A stretch of DNA of 64,000 nt from Parabacteroides timonensis (GTDB lineage Bacteria > Bacteroidota > Bacteroidia > Bacteroidales > Tannerellaceae): NCBI RefSeq assembly GCF_900128505.1, contig NZ_LT669941.1, forward strand, positions 2,093,760-2,157,759, written 5' to 3'. Shown piece after piece: positions 26,078 through 33,674 of this stretch; positions within the stretch are counted from its first letter, which is position 1, and every line of letters starts with the position of its first letter. Made by a program: the position numbers and the translations under genes. The notes beneath the pieces were generated by a model, which was not told where the DNA came from, did not search any database, and worked only from the letters and a program-made list of their open reading frames with translations.

Positions 26078-26098
26078 TACCCTTATTTCATAAATAAG
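26078..26098 (+). repeat. Left inverted repeat of the fimbrial promoter switch
   Basis: 21 bp (T + ACCCTTATTTCATAAATAAG) identical to the reverse complement of 26475-26495. The arm is itself a dyad, CTTATTT-CAT-AAATAAG, as expected for the core site of a tyrosine recombinase. After one mismatch four more bases match. Confidence 0.9.
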
Positions 26099-26367
26099 AG
26101 AGAGGCGTAAAAAAACGTCGCTTGAAGTAACGATATCTGTCCCTCTGGATACAAAAAATAATAGGATTGAATCTTTTTAAGGTTCTTTTGGGGAGAAAAT
26201 AAACAGAAATAATGATATTTTTTTTCTAATAGAAATTGAAGGGATGACATTCCCAGCCCCTTTTGTGCCTATACGTCTGAGAAATCATATAAAAGGGCTA
26301 CAAAACAGGAAATATACAAATAAAGGTTAAATAAGTATGTTTTTTTTAATAAAATTCGATTCAGACC

Positions 26368-26398
26368 TTGTTTATTCGTAAGAAACTATCTATACTTG
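26368..26398 (+). promoter_or_regulatory. Promoter inside the invertible segment, pointing away from the fimbrial operon
   Basis: TTG at 26368-26370 and TATACTTG at 26391-26398 (7 of 8 matches to TAnnTTTG, followed by C) are separated by exactly 20 nt. On the minus strand of the segment no equally good pair is seen; the best -7 candidate (26317-26324) lacks a -33 box. Confidence 0.6.
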
Positions 26399-26474
26399 CA
26401 AAGTATTTTATCTCCAATGATAAATCAGAGATATTATAAATACCTGTAATTGAGATAAAAAAGGGACATTCTCC

Positions 26475-26495
26475 CTTATTTATGAAATAAGGGTA
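26475..26495 (-). repeat. Right inverted repeat of the fimbrial promoter switch
   Basis: Perfect reverse complement of 26078-26098, ending 1 bp before the recombinase stop codon (26497-26499 on the minus strand). Confidence 0.9.
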
Positions 26496-26496
26496 A

Positions 26497-27411
26497 TCAT
26501 CCTTTCAGCAGTAATTCCACTTTTTCAGCAACTTGTTTAACAGCTTTTCCCACTTCTTTTGCACTGAAAGACTGCAAGTAGACATGTGTCATTTTCTCGG
26601 AGGTATGTCCCAAAGCCTGGCTGATGATGCTGATCGGCACATGGCTGTGATACGCTTCCGAAGCCCAGGAATGGCGGAAGACGTAAGTGGTCAGTTTACC
26701 ATCCCAGTTTAAGAGTTTACCGATCTCTTCCAGAAATTCGTTTTGACGGGCAAGGCAGCATTTATATTGTTCGTGCGTGGCATTCTCCGGCAAGACAGGA
26801 AAAAGATACCGTTCACCCGGCCGGCTGTACCGGTCTATCAGGAACTGCATACCCACAGTCACTTCTATCTGGATCAACGCGCCCGTTTTCTGTCGGTTGT
26901 ACGTCAACACTTTCCCGTTTTCTATCAGGTTCTCCCGCGTCAGATGCACCACGTCCACGAAAGGCATCCCGCAAGCCATAAAGGAGAAAAGTGCCAGGTC
27001 GGCAGCCAACTGTTTCTTAGGCTCTGCTTTCAGGTCGAGAGAGGCTATCTGTTTAATTACTTTGGCAGGTGCAGCCCGTTTGAGTGTTTCCTCCTGCCTC
27101 AAGTGGAGTCCGGCAAACGGCGAATCCTGCGGTTTTCCTTTCCAACTACGACAGGCACGGTGGTACATCGCCCGCAGATTGCTCAGATAGCTGTTTACGC
27201 TATTCGTCCTCAATCCTTTCTCACGCAACCATTCCACAAAAGCATATACCATCGTTGGTGTTATATCCTTCAATGATAATTCACGCCCATTGTTGAAACG
27301 TTTAAAGTGATTCCCGGCAGCCCGGTACAAGTCCGCAGTACTTTCATCTCCTGCAGAACGTTTCTTCTGTTCCTGCAGTTTCATTTCTTTATAAAAATCC
27401 TTGTTTTTCAT
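26497..27411 (-). CDS. Tyrosine recombinase, likely invertase of the adjacent fimbrial switch
   Basis: 304 residues from the ATG at 27411 (MKNKDFYKEM); the frame is open to 27450. N-terminal SAM-like core-binding domain (about 20-110). Catalytic domain: Lys175 in NRQKTG, Arg246-His247 in YVFRHSWAS, His269 in LGHTSEKM and Tyr278 in THVYLQSF. The first catalytic arginine, usually just before the Gly of an RGMxFVD-like motif in this family, is Cys147 here (MACGMPFVD). The gene reads toward the inverted repeats and directly abuts one, as is usual for dedicated promoter invertases. Confidence 0.85.
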   Translation of the reverse strand: MKNKDFYKEMKLQEQKKRSAGDESTADLYRAAGNHFKRFNNGRELSLKDITPTMVYAFVEWLREKGLRTNSVNSYLSNLRAMYHRACRSWKGKPQDSPFAGLHLRQEETLKRAAPAKVIKQIASLDLKAEPKKQLAADLALFSFMACGMPFVDVVHLTRENLIENGKVLTYNRQKTGALIQIEVTVGMQFLIDRYSRPGERYLFPVLPENATHEQYKCCLARQNEFLEEIGKLLNWDGKLTTYVFRHSWASEAYHSHVPISIISQALGHTSEKMTHVYLQSFSAKEVGKAVKQVAEKVELLLKG

Positions 27412-27436
27412 ATTCTTTCCCTCATTTTTTAGAGAG

Positions 27437-27444
27437 TAAAGATA
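27437..27444 (-). promoter_or_regulatory. Weak -7 box upstream of the tyrosine recombinase
   Basis: Minus-strand TATCTTTA (7/8 of TAnnTTTG), 26 bp before the start at 27411; no TTG at the right distance. Confidence 0.3.
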
Positions 27445-27624
27445 TAACATTTACAGGGAATGGAATGTTAGACAACCCAGATTTCAAAAAGACATCAATA
27501 TCGATATTTTACTTTCAAAAAACACAGATTTTGTTTATTTTAAATAACATCAATTTTACAAATCCTGTACCTTCCGGAAACACAGACAGCCATTTCTCTC
27601 CCCTTCCGCAACCCTTTTCCGGAT

Positions 27625-27724
27625 TCATCACAATGATTTACCCTATTTATCACAATGTCTCTCTCTACTCATCACAATGACTTCAGCCAGTCATCACAAT
27701 AATTCCCCCAAATCATTACAATGA
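27625..27724. repeat. Five direct repeats of TCATCACAATGA at exact 22-bp intervals
   Basis: Units begin at 27625, 27647, 27669, 27691 and 27713. Three have at most one change from TCATCACAATGA; the second reads TTATCACAATGT and the fourth ends AATAA. The 10-bp spacers are unrelated. Each unit is a small dyad (TCAT-CACA-ATGA). The 22-bp phase is two helical turns, so all units face the same side of the DNA, as in iterons or cooperative operator arrays. The array lies 214-313 bp upstream of the recombinase start. Confidence 0.75.
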
Positions 27725-28070
27725 TTTTTTTAATACTTGCCTCAAAGGGGGCACCCCCCCAAAAAACAACCTCCCTAAAAGCCCAAACCGCCCCTTCTGC
27801 ACGCTGCAATCTCTTTTTCAGACAATCATTTATCTTCTGACAGATAGACAGCTATTCCCCGTCTTATCTATCATTCACTCATCGTTCATTGTTATGAGTT
27901 CTTTTCCGTCTTACCAAATGCCGCAATAAAAAAGGAAATGCTTTCAATCCGTTATAGCTAAACTCCGGATCAGGCGCATACAACAACCCCCTACCATCCC
28001 TGCTCACATACAAAGCAAGGATAATAGGGGTTCGTTTACTATATGACAATTTGATAGAGACAATTAGAAT
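27725..28070. other. Non-coding part of the accessory region
   Basis: No supported gene. It contains a G-run/C-run (GGGGGCACCCCCCC) near 27750 and an imperfect hairpin whose arms are AACCCC and GGGGTT around 27985-28030. The composition becomes AT-rich toward the remnants on its right. Nothing else recognised. Confidence 0.4.
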
Positions 28071-28281
28071 TCAATGTTTCACCCCTTCTATATTATCCTG
28101 AAAGAAATCATCCATACTTACTACATATTTGGGATAATGATCATTAATAACAAGCAACGGAGCAAATTCGCGTTCCACAAATAACAGATTTACCACTTCT
28201 CTGAATACTGATCATAACCTTTACAAAAGGTTTGTCTATAAATGGTTCTATCTGTTTTATATACGAATCACGACTTATCAT
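28071..28281 (-). pseudogene. Internally deleted remnant of a DUF4143-type AAA ATPase
   Basis: From 28281 the minus strand reads MISRDSYIKQIEPF and a Walker A-like stretch ISIQRSGKSV, the N-terminus of the DUF4143/AAA_14 ATPases. After about 30 codons the frame shifts and the sequence continues as REFAPLLVINDHYPKYVVSMDDF and ends KH-stop at 28071, which is the C-terminal part of the same family. About 300 residues of the middle are missing and the join is out of frame. A decayed gene, non-functional. Confidence 0.75.
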
Positions 28282-28349
28282 ATAAATAGTTTCAGGGATA
28301 TAACCACAAGTATAGTAATAAAAACACAAGACTCTCGTGTCATTCAATC

Positions 28350-29564
28350 CTAATTGAAAATTTCCATATATTCTCTCACTCCATCTATTTCATACCAAAC
28401 CTTAAACAAAATAGGTCGCCCCTTATCATCGTCATATTTTAATTCTATTTTCAACGTAACTTTTTTTCCAGCCTTCAATGATTCAGAAAGTTTATTTTCT
28501 AATGGTTTCCAAAAGCTTCCTCTATTTTCTGTCTTAAGTTGTGGCACTATATTTATAAGTTCTACAGGACCACCTATTTGCTGACTAAAAAGATGGCCGC
28601 CATCATCTATATGACTATTAGTTCCACTATTTTTACCATAACCATCACGACCTATTGCTTGCAAGTCTACATTTCGTCCTCTATTCCCCTCTGACAAAAC
28701 AGCTTCAGCATTAAACACTCTCCCCCTATTGTCTATTGAATATTTAAACCGACCATCAACCCAATAAATACTATTAGGACATAAGTTCTGATTCAAAAAA
28801 TTATTAACATTATCCTTATCCACAATTCCTTTTTCATTTTTCTTACCAGCCCATGCATAAAAGATACCACCTTCTTCTTTTGCAAGTATCTTATCTCCAT
28901 CTTTATAAATCAACACCTCATCTAATTCTTCTATTTGCAAATTCTCTATACTATATTTATTTTTCAACTTTTTAGCATTAGATACCTTATCACTGTTCCG
29001 TTGTAAATTTTCCAGCCAATCTAATTTTCTAACATCAGTTCTAAACGATGTTTTATACAATAGCTTATAACCGTCCAATTTTTTAGTTGTATTCATATGA
29101 TCCAACAACAATGCATTGTTTTGCAAATCATTAAGTAATTGTCCAACCATAATATTATTATCACTAAACTGAATCATAGCTGAACTCAATTCATTACAAA
29201 GAGGCAATTCTTCAATACAATCCACTAATTGTTTATCATAACCTTTTAGCAGAAGTTTATCTTTAAGCTCCTTTTTCTCCTGCAAATCTTTAAATGTAAG
29301 ATCTGCCAATTTTTTTCTACGCAACTTTAATTGAGACTTTTGAGATTTTGCAGTTTTTCTCAAATTCACTTTCGTTGCAGTAGTTGCATATTTATCCCAA
29401 CGAAATGTTTTTGGTAACGTTTTCATTTGTTTTACTCGTGTCCCAAACAACTCAACCAGCTCATCCCAATATTTTTTAGCATATTTTGTACCCGATTTAA
29501 CAGGACCGGCTAATAAAGTAAAATTCACAAAAAGAACTATGACTAATATAAATATCTGTCTCAT
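28350..29564 (-). CDS. Secreted protein with C-terminal DNA/RNA non-specific endonuclease domain, toxin-like
   Basis: 404 residues. Signal peptide MRQIFILVIVLFVNFTLLAG. A lysine-rich helical middle (about 40-210). The C-terminal region (about 265-404) is an Endonuclea_NS_2-like domain with the catalytic DDGGH at 320-324, NIVPQ at 338-342 and a following TENRGSFWKPLE. This domain is frequent at the C-terminus of bacterial polymorphic toxins. Codon use is visibly AT-rich compared with flanking operons. Start overlaps the upstream membrane protein gene by 4 bp. No obvious immunity gene lies downstream, only a decayed ATPase. Function as an antibacterial nuclease is inferred. Confidence 0.75.
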   Translation of the reverse strand: MRQIFILVIVLFVNFTLLAGPVKSGTKYAKKYWDELVELFGTRVKQMKTLPKTFRWDKYATTATKVNLRKTAKSQKSQLKLRRKKLADLTFKDLQEKKELKDKLLLKGYDKQLVDCIEELPLCNELSSAMIQFSDNNIMVGQLLNDLQNNALLLDHMNTTKKLDGYKLLYKTSFRTDVRKLDWLENLQRNSDKVSNAKKLKNKYSIENLQIEELDEVLIYKDGDKILAKEEGGIFYAWAGKKNEKGIVDKDNVNNFLNQNLCPNSIYWVDGRFKYSIDNRGRVFNAEAVLSEGNRGRNVDLQAIGRDGYGKNSGTNSHIDDGGHLFSQQIGGPVELINIVPQLKTENRGSFWKPLENKLSESLKAGKKVTLKIELKYDDDKGRPILFKVWYEIDGVREYMEIFN

Positions 29565-30949
29565 AAATTCATTTTTATTAATCGGTACATATCTTCATCT
29601 TCTTTTTTTAATCGTTTTTCCAACAATAAAGCTTGTTTTGAAAACTCGTTTATTAACTGCTTTTTAGTGTGCAAAACAAGAAACAAAGATAATTTTTGTT
29701 CTGGAGACGCATCATCCCATGAAGAAAGAATTTCATACCCCCAAACACAAGTTCCAATAAAAAGGCCTCCTATACCTGTCACATCCAAAATCCAATCACG
29801 CATTATTAAAAATGTTTCACTATTCGTATAGTGACTGACTTTCTCACGAACTTCTTCATTCCACGGATACATAAAATTAATATCATGTAATGATATATTA
29901 TGCACAGAGTGATACCCCCAATTTTCATAATATTCATTTCTACTTTCACATAGCTGTCGTACATAAATATCTAAATACTTTTCCAATATATTAGAATTTA
30001 TATTCTTATCATTGTTAACATTTTTATACCACAATTTTTCCGCATAAGTTACCCCTTTTCCCAACAAAGCTTCTAACTTTTTGTATTCCAAGAATCCACC
30101 AGAATAATCATTTACAAACTTTTCTGTATGTTTTATTAAAAATGAATCAATTTCATTTAAGAAATATTGAGTAATACTATCTTTAAAAAAAGTAATTTGA
30201 TCCGTTCTATTCTGATCTATTTCATTCTTAATTTCTTTCAATAAAAACGATTTTCGTAATTGCGTAACACTATCAACAATCTCAAATAGTGGAGTGCCTG
30301 ACAAATTATTACACACATTTTTTAGTTCGAAATAATCAGACTGTTCAGCAAAAGGTATTATAATACTCCTGAATATTTCTATCAAACATGATTTTTTTTT
30401 ATAATTAGCCTTATAAAATCGTGAAGCTTCCTCAGGAGACATATTCATAAGAACTTCTTTTATTTGAACTTGCTCTAGTGTACAAGAAATCTCAGAAGGA
30501 AACATATCTTCTTCATTCTTATCCGATTTATTTAAACTAACCAGAGTTTCTATATGAAATTTATAATCAATCCATTCTGTTTGAACAGGCAACTCATTTT
30601 TGAATCGACCATACCCCCAAAAAGCTATAAAAACAAATATCAAAACGCTAGAGCAAACACATTTTAAATATTTCAAATAGAAATCATTCCAAGAGTCATT
30701 TTTGACCTGAGAGCCTTCCCTAAAAGAATATTTATTAACACAATATATCACAAAAGCCCAATATATAAGACAACAGGAAATAGCACTAGCTATACAAAAC
30801 ACGCACAAATTCATATAGTAACAGCTCGTTCCCACAATGAATAAAGAAAAGATAATGGAACAACATAATAGAATAAGTTTACCTACCACGTAAATATATT
30901 CTATTACTTTTCTTATAAGTTTTATCGTATTTATAAAAAAATTCATCAT
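29561..30949 (-). CDS. Multi-pass membrane protein of unknown function, paired with the nuclease
   Basis: 462 residues, not recognised. Three hydrophobic segments near the N-terminus (about 22-45, 48-72, 98-118), a long soluble middle rich in K, N, E and aromatic residues, and a possible fourth segment near 395-415 (IGGLFIGTCVWGYEIL). Cysteines are abundant in the membrane part. AT-rich codons like its partner. The 4-bp overlap with the nuclease gene says the two are made together; it could be an immunity or export partner, or simply an accessory. No evidence decides. Confidence 0.65.
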   Translation of the reverse strand: MMNFFINTIKLIRKVIEYIYVVGKLILLCCSIIFSLFIVGTSCYYMNLCVFCIASAISCCLIYWAFVIYCVNKYSFREGSQVKNDSWNDFYLKYLKCVCSSVLIFVFIAFWGYGRFKNELPVQTEWIDYKFHIETLVSLNKSDKNEEDMFPSEISCTLEQVQIKEVLMNMSPEEASRFYKANYKKKSCLIEIFRSIIIPFAEQSDYFELKNVCNNLSGTPLFEIVDSVTQLRKSFLLKEIKNEIDQNRTDQITFFKDSITQYFLNEIDSFLIKHTEKFVNDYSGGFLEYKKLEALLGKGVTYAEKLWYKNVNNDKNINSNILEKYLDIYVRQLCESRNEYYENWGYHSVHNISLHDINFMYPWNEEVREKVSHYTNSETFLIMRDWILDVTGIGGLFIGTCVWGYEILSSWDDASPEQKLSLFLVLHTKKQLINEFSKQALLLEKRLKKEDEDMYRLIKMNL

Positions 30950-31075
30950 GAATCTATTAAATTTGTATCATAGACAAATACGAGTTCTCACCCAGGAACA
31001 GATGAAATATCTTACATGGTAGAAAGAATGGTTTATCGCCACGCTGCAGATGATGTAAGCTACACACATTCTACG

Positions 31076-31192
31076 TCAGGCTCGGGCAGCTAACCCTCTC
31101 AAGCATTCACCAGCCATGGCACAGTCGGACTTCATACAAAAACTGAAATCACCGGATGCGTTATCGCTAAAATTATATTTATCGTCGTCCAT
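31076..31192 (-). pseudogene. Truncated DUF6078-like remnant (38 codons)
   Basis: ATG at 31192 reads MDDDKYNFSDNASGDF, then the cysteine pattern CMKSDCAMAGECLRGLAARA and a TGA stop at 31076. The C-x4-C-x5-CLR arrangement is the N-terminus of DUF6078 proteins of Bacteroidales, which are about 150 residues. It keeps a good promoter at 31239-31269. The rest of 30950-31279 has no gene; a plus-strand stretch near 30985-31015 (RVLTQEQMKYL) faintly resembles the C-terminus of the same family but on the opposite strand. Confidence 0.45.
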
Positions 31193-31238
31193 ATCGCTTT
31201 TTTTATCGTACAACCTTTAATAACAAAGGATACCCATG

Positions 31239-31269
31239 CAAAGATAACATTTTTCCCAGTGATCGACAA
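31239..31269 (-). promoter_or_regulatory. Two-box promoter upstream of the DUF6078 remnant and the nuclease operon
   Basis: Minus strand: TTG (31267-31269) and TATCTTTG (31239-31246), spaced 20 nt, a full consensus promoter. Transcription would start near 31231, 39 nt before the remnant start codon and about 280 nt before the membrane-protein gene. Confidence 0.7.
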
Positions 31270-31279
31270 TTTGTTCCAC

Positions 31280-33661
31280 TCACTCAGTCTTTATTGATTT
31301 TACCGGATTAGCAACCGCCGCCCTCAGCGACTGGAAACTAACCGTCAGAAGAGCGATCAGCGTGATAAACAAGGCTACTCCGGCAAAAATATCCCAACCG
31401 AGCATAATCCGATAGTCATAATCCTTCAGGTAATGATTGGCTGCATATAAAGAGATCGGAATACCTACCGCAAAAGATATAAGTAAAAGTACCGTATACG
31501 CTTTACCTAACAAAAACAGAATATCGATTATAGTAGCACCTAATACCTTACGTACACCGATCTCTTTGGTTCGCTGCTCGGCAGAGAAAGCACTCAATCC
31601 CAACAGTCCCAGACAAGATATAAAAATAGCCAAAGCTGCAAACAATGCCGACAATTTCTCTATCAGGCGTTCATCACTAAACATACGATCGAAGCGTTCA
31701 GTCATAAAGGTCGGTTCAAACGCATGATACGGTGTAAAGGAACGTAATACTGTCTGTATGCGTACTATTGCTTCTACTGCATCGACATCCGGTTTCAGGC
31801 GTACAAATAAATAATTAGCTCTTTTAGGATTATAGAAAAACAAAGCAGGCTCCGGTTCCAGTGCATAAAGATTTCCAAATACAAAATCTTTCATGATACC
31901 TACAATCTCATTTTTGTTACCTTCCGACTGGCCGATCTTCCCTCCTACACGCCCTTCCGGTCCCATTAATTTAGCCAAAGCTTCATTGATCAAAACTCCT
32001 GTACCGCCTTTACTATCTTTCTTAGAGGGATCAATATCAACCCCATCGACCAGTTTTATTCCGGCAGCATCGATCAATCCATCCGATACAAAAGTGAAAC
32101 AGACTGAAACTTCTTCATCCGGATCTTTCCCATTCCAAACCCAGGGATTCGTAGTGTAACTTACCTTTAGAAGCGGACTATCTGCAAATCCGCAGCTCTG
32201 TACCAAACCGGTATTCTTCAATTCATTCTGCACAGCGGAATAAGAATTACATAATTCTTTTGTGGCAGGAAAGCTAATCATATTCTCTTTTTCCATCCCG
32301 ATATCACGGTTTTGTGCCAATCGTATCTGCAGAAAGATCACAAAAGTGGTACAGATCAGAATAAATGCCATCGTAAACTGAAAAACAACCAACCCCTGAC
32401 GTATCCAAGCCGCACTCCCCCCTTTACTCACTTTCTGCATTTTCAGTGTAGTCAACGGATTGAAAGAAGATAAATACAAGGCAGGATAGCTACCGGCCAG
32501 GAAGGTACAGAACAAACCGATCGCCACCAGGCCTATCACAATCGTCGGATTGAGAAGACTAAAGGATAGTTGAGTCTCTATAAGTCCATTGAATAAAGGA
32601 AGGGTCAACCAGATCAACCCAATCGAAATGATAAGAGCTATTGCTGTTATCAAGCCTGACTCTGCCAGAAATTGCCGGATCAGGTATTTACGTTTAGTTC
32701 CGAACGTTTTCCGTACCCCAACCTCCAATGCACGCTTTTGAGAACGCGCCGTCGAAAGATTCATAAAATTAATGCAGGCAATCAAAAGAATCAGTACACC
32801 GATCAGAAAGAAAAGAGAAACAGTCTTGATATAACCGCCTCCGGTTTCCACCCCATTTTTAAACTGACCATACAATAATATTTTATCGAGAGGATAGAAA
32901 AACATTTGGATAGATTTATAAGTAGGACCGGCCTTTTGGGAAGCCAATACATTCATTTTCTTATTCAACAGGTCTATATCCACACCCGGTTTCAATTCTA
33001 CATAAGTTTTTAACCAGGAAACACCCCATTCGTCTATATTCAATATTTTTTTCATCGCCTGTGCCTGAACACGAAAAGGTATTACCCATTCAAACTGGAA
33101 GGAAGTATTACCGGGCATATCTTCAAATACACCCGTCACCTGATAGATAGTACCTTCATTAATCAAGCCTTTCCCTATCGGGTTTTCTTTTCCATAAATC
33201 TTCCGCGCCATCGAACGACTGAGAATGATCGAATATTGCGGTTCAAAAACATAGGATGCATCACCATAAATAAACTTCATACCGATCATATTAAAGAGAG
33301 TAGAATCGGCATAAGCTCCTTTTTCCTGAAAAGAATCCGTTGTATTTTCCGGTACAAAAATAAGTGTCTTGTCATTGTATCTCGTACTGTTTTCCACTTC
33401 CGGGAACTCGTCATCCAGTGTTTTCGCCAGCGAATTATTTGTTTCAAAAACAGTGACACAATCTCCCGTAGTTGGATAATAGGTATAAGCTCCGATATAC
33501 ATATTCCGGTAGTTGGGAATAGCCTTATTAAAATTCACTTTACTCTCGACCCAAAGGAAGATAAGCGCTGCCGAAGTAATCCCGATTGCCAGCCCGATGA
33601 TATTCAAAAAACTATATGTTTTGCTCCGGAAAATAATCCGGATAGATCTTCTTATATTCAT
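31280..33661 (-). CDS. ABC transporter permease, MacB/FtsX type
   Basis: 793 residues. N-terminal helix (about 17-38), a large MacB-type periplasmic core domain, an FtsX permease block of three helices (around 280-400, with NFMNLSTARSQKRALEVGVRKTFG), a second periplasmic domain and a second FtsX block with the mirrored SAEQRTKEIGVRKVLGA and the C-terminal PVKSIKTE. This is the duplicated FtsX architecture of Bacteroidetes permeases that act as mechanotransmission exporters or stress-response transporters rather than channels. It follows its ATPase after 13 bp. Confidence 0.9.
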   Translation of the reverse strand: MNIRRSIRIIFRSKTYSFLNIIGLAIGITSAALIFLWVESKVNFNKAIPNYRNMYIGAYTYYPTTGDCVTVFETNNSLAKTLDDEFPEVENSTRYNDKTLIFVPENTTDSFQEKGAYADSTLFNMIGMKFIYGDASYVFEPQYSIILSRSMARKIYGKENPIGKGLINEGTIYQVTGVFEDMPGNTSFQFEWVIPFRVQAQAMKKILNIDEWGVSWLKTYVELKPGVDIDLLNKKMNVLASQKAGPTYKSIQMFFYPLDKILLYGQFKNGVETGGGYIKTVSLFFLIGVLILLIACINFMNLSTARSQKRALEVGVRKTFGTKRKYLIRQFLAESGLITAIALIISIGLIWLTLPLFNGLIETQLSFSLLNPTIVIGLVAIGLFCTFLAGSYPALYLSSFNPLTTLKMQKVSKGGSAAWIRQGLVVFQFTMAFILICTTFVIFLQIRLAQNRDIGMEKENMISFPATKELCNSYSAVQNELKNTGLVQSCGFADSPLLKVSYTTNPWVWNGKDPDEEVSVCFTFVSDGLIDAAGIKLVDGVDIDPSKKDSKGGTGVLINEALAKLMGPEGRVGGKIGQSEGNKNEIVGIMKDFVFGNLYALEPEPALFFYNPKRANYLFVRLKPDVDAVEAIVRIQTVLRSFTPYHAFEPTFMTERFDRMFSDERLIEKLSALFAALAIFISCLGLLGLSAFSAEQRTKEIGVRKVLGATIIDILFLLGKAYTVLLLISFAVGIPISLYAANHYLKDYDYRIMLGWDIFAGVALFITLIALLTVSFQSLRAAVANPVKSIKTE

Positions 33662-33674
33662 TCGTATTACTTTT

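Larger units (their letters stand above)
26078..26495. other. Putative 418-bp invertible promoter segment (phase switch of the fimbrial operon)
   Basis: The segment is bounded by perfect 21-bp inverted repeats, holds no gene, starts 48 bp upstream of the first fimbrial gene and ends 1 bp from the stop codon of a tyrosine recombinase gene. It contains one two-box promoter, oriented rightwards, i.e. away from the fimbriae. Inversion would move the predicted start site from about 26405 to about 26168 on the minus strand. Phase-variable promoters of this type are known in gut Bacteroidales; inversion here is inferred, not observed. Confidence 0.8.

Noticed and set aside
26317..26324. Leftward -7-like box inside the invertible segment
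   Set aside because: One mismatch in the box and no TTG 19-21 nt upstream; the rightward promoter at 26368-26398 is clearly better.
27465..27680. 71-codon rightward frame across the 22-bp repeat array
   Set aside because: Runs through the repeats and low-complexity sequence with no start signal; the array explains it.
27601..27724. CRISPR array
   Set aside because: Repeats are 12 bp with 10-bp spacers, far too short, and no cas gene is present in the window.
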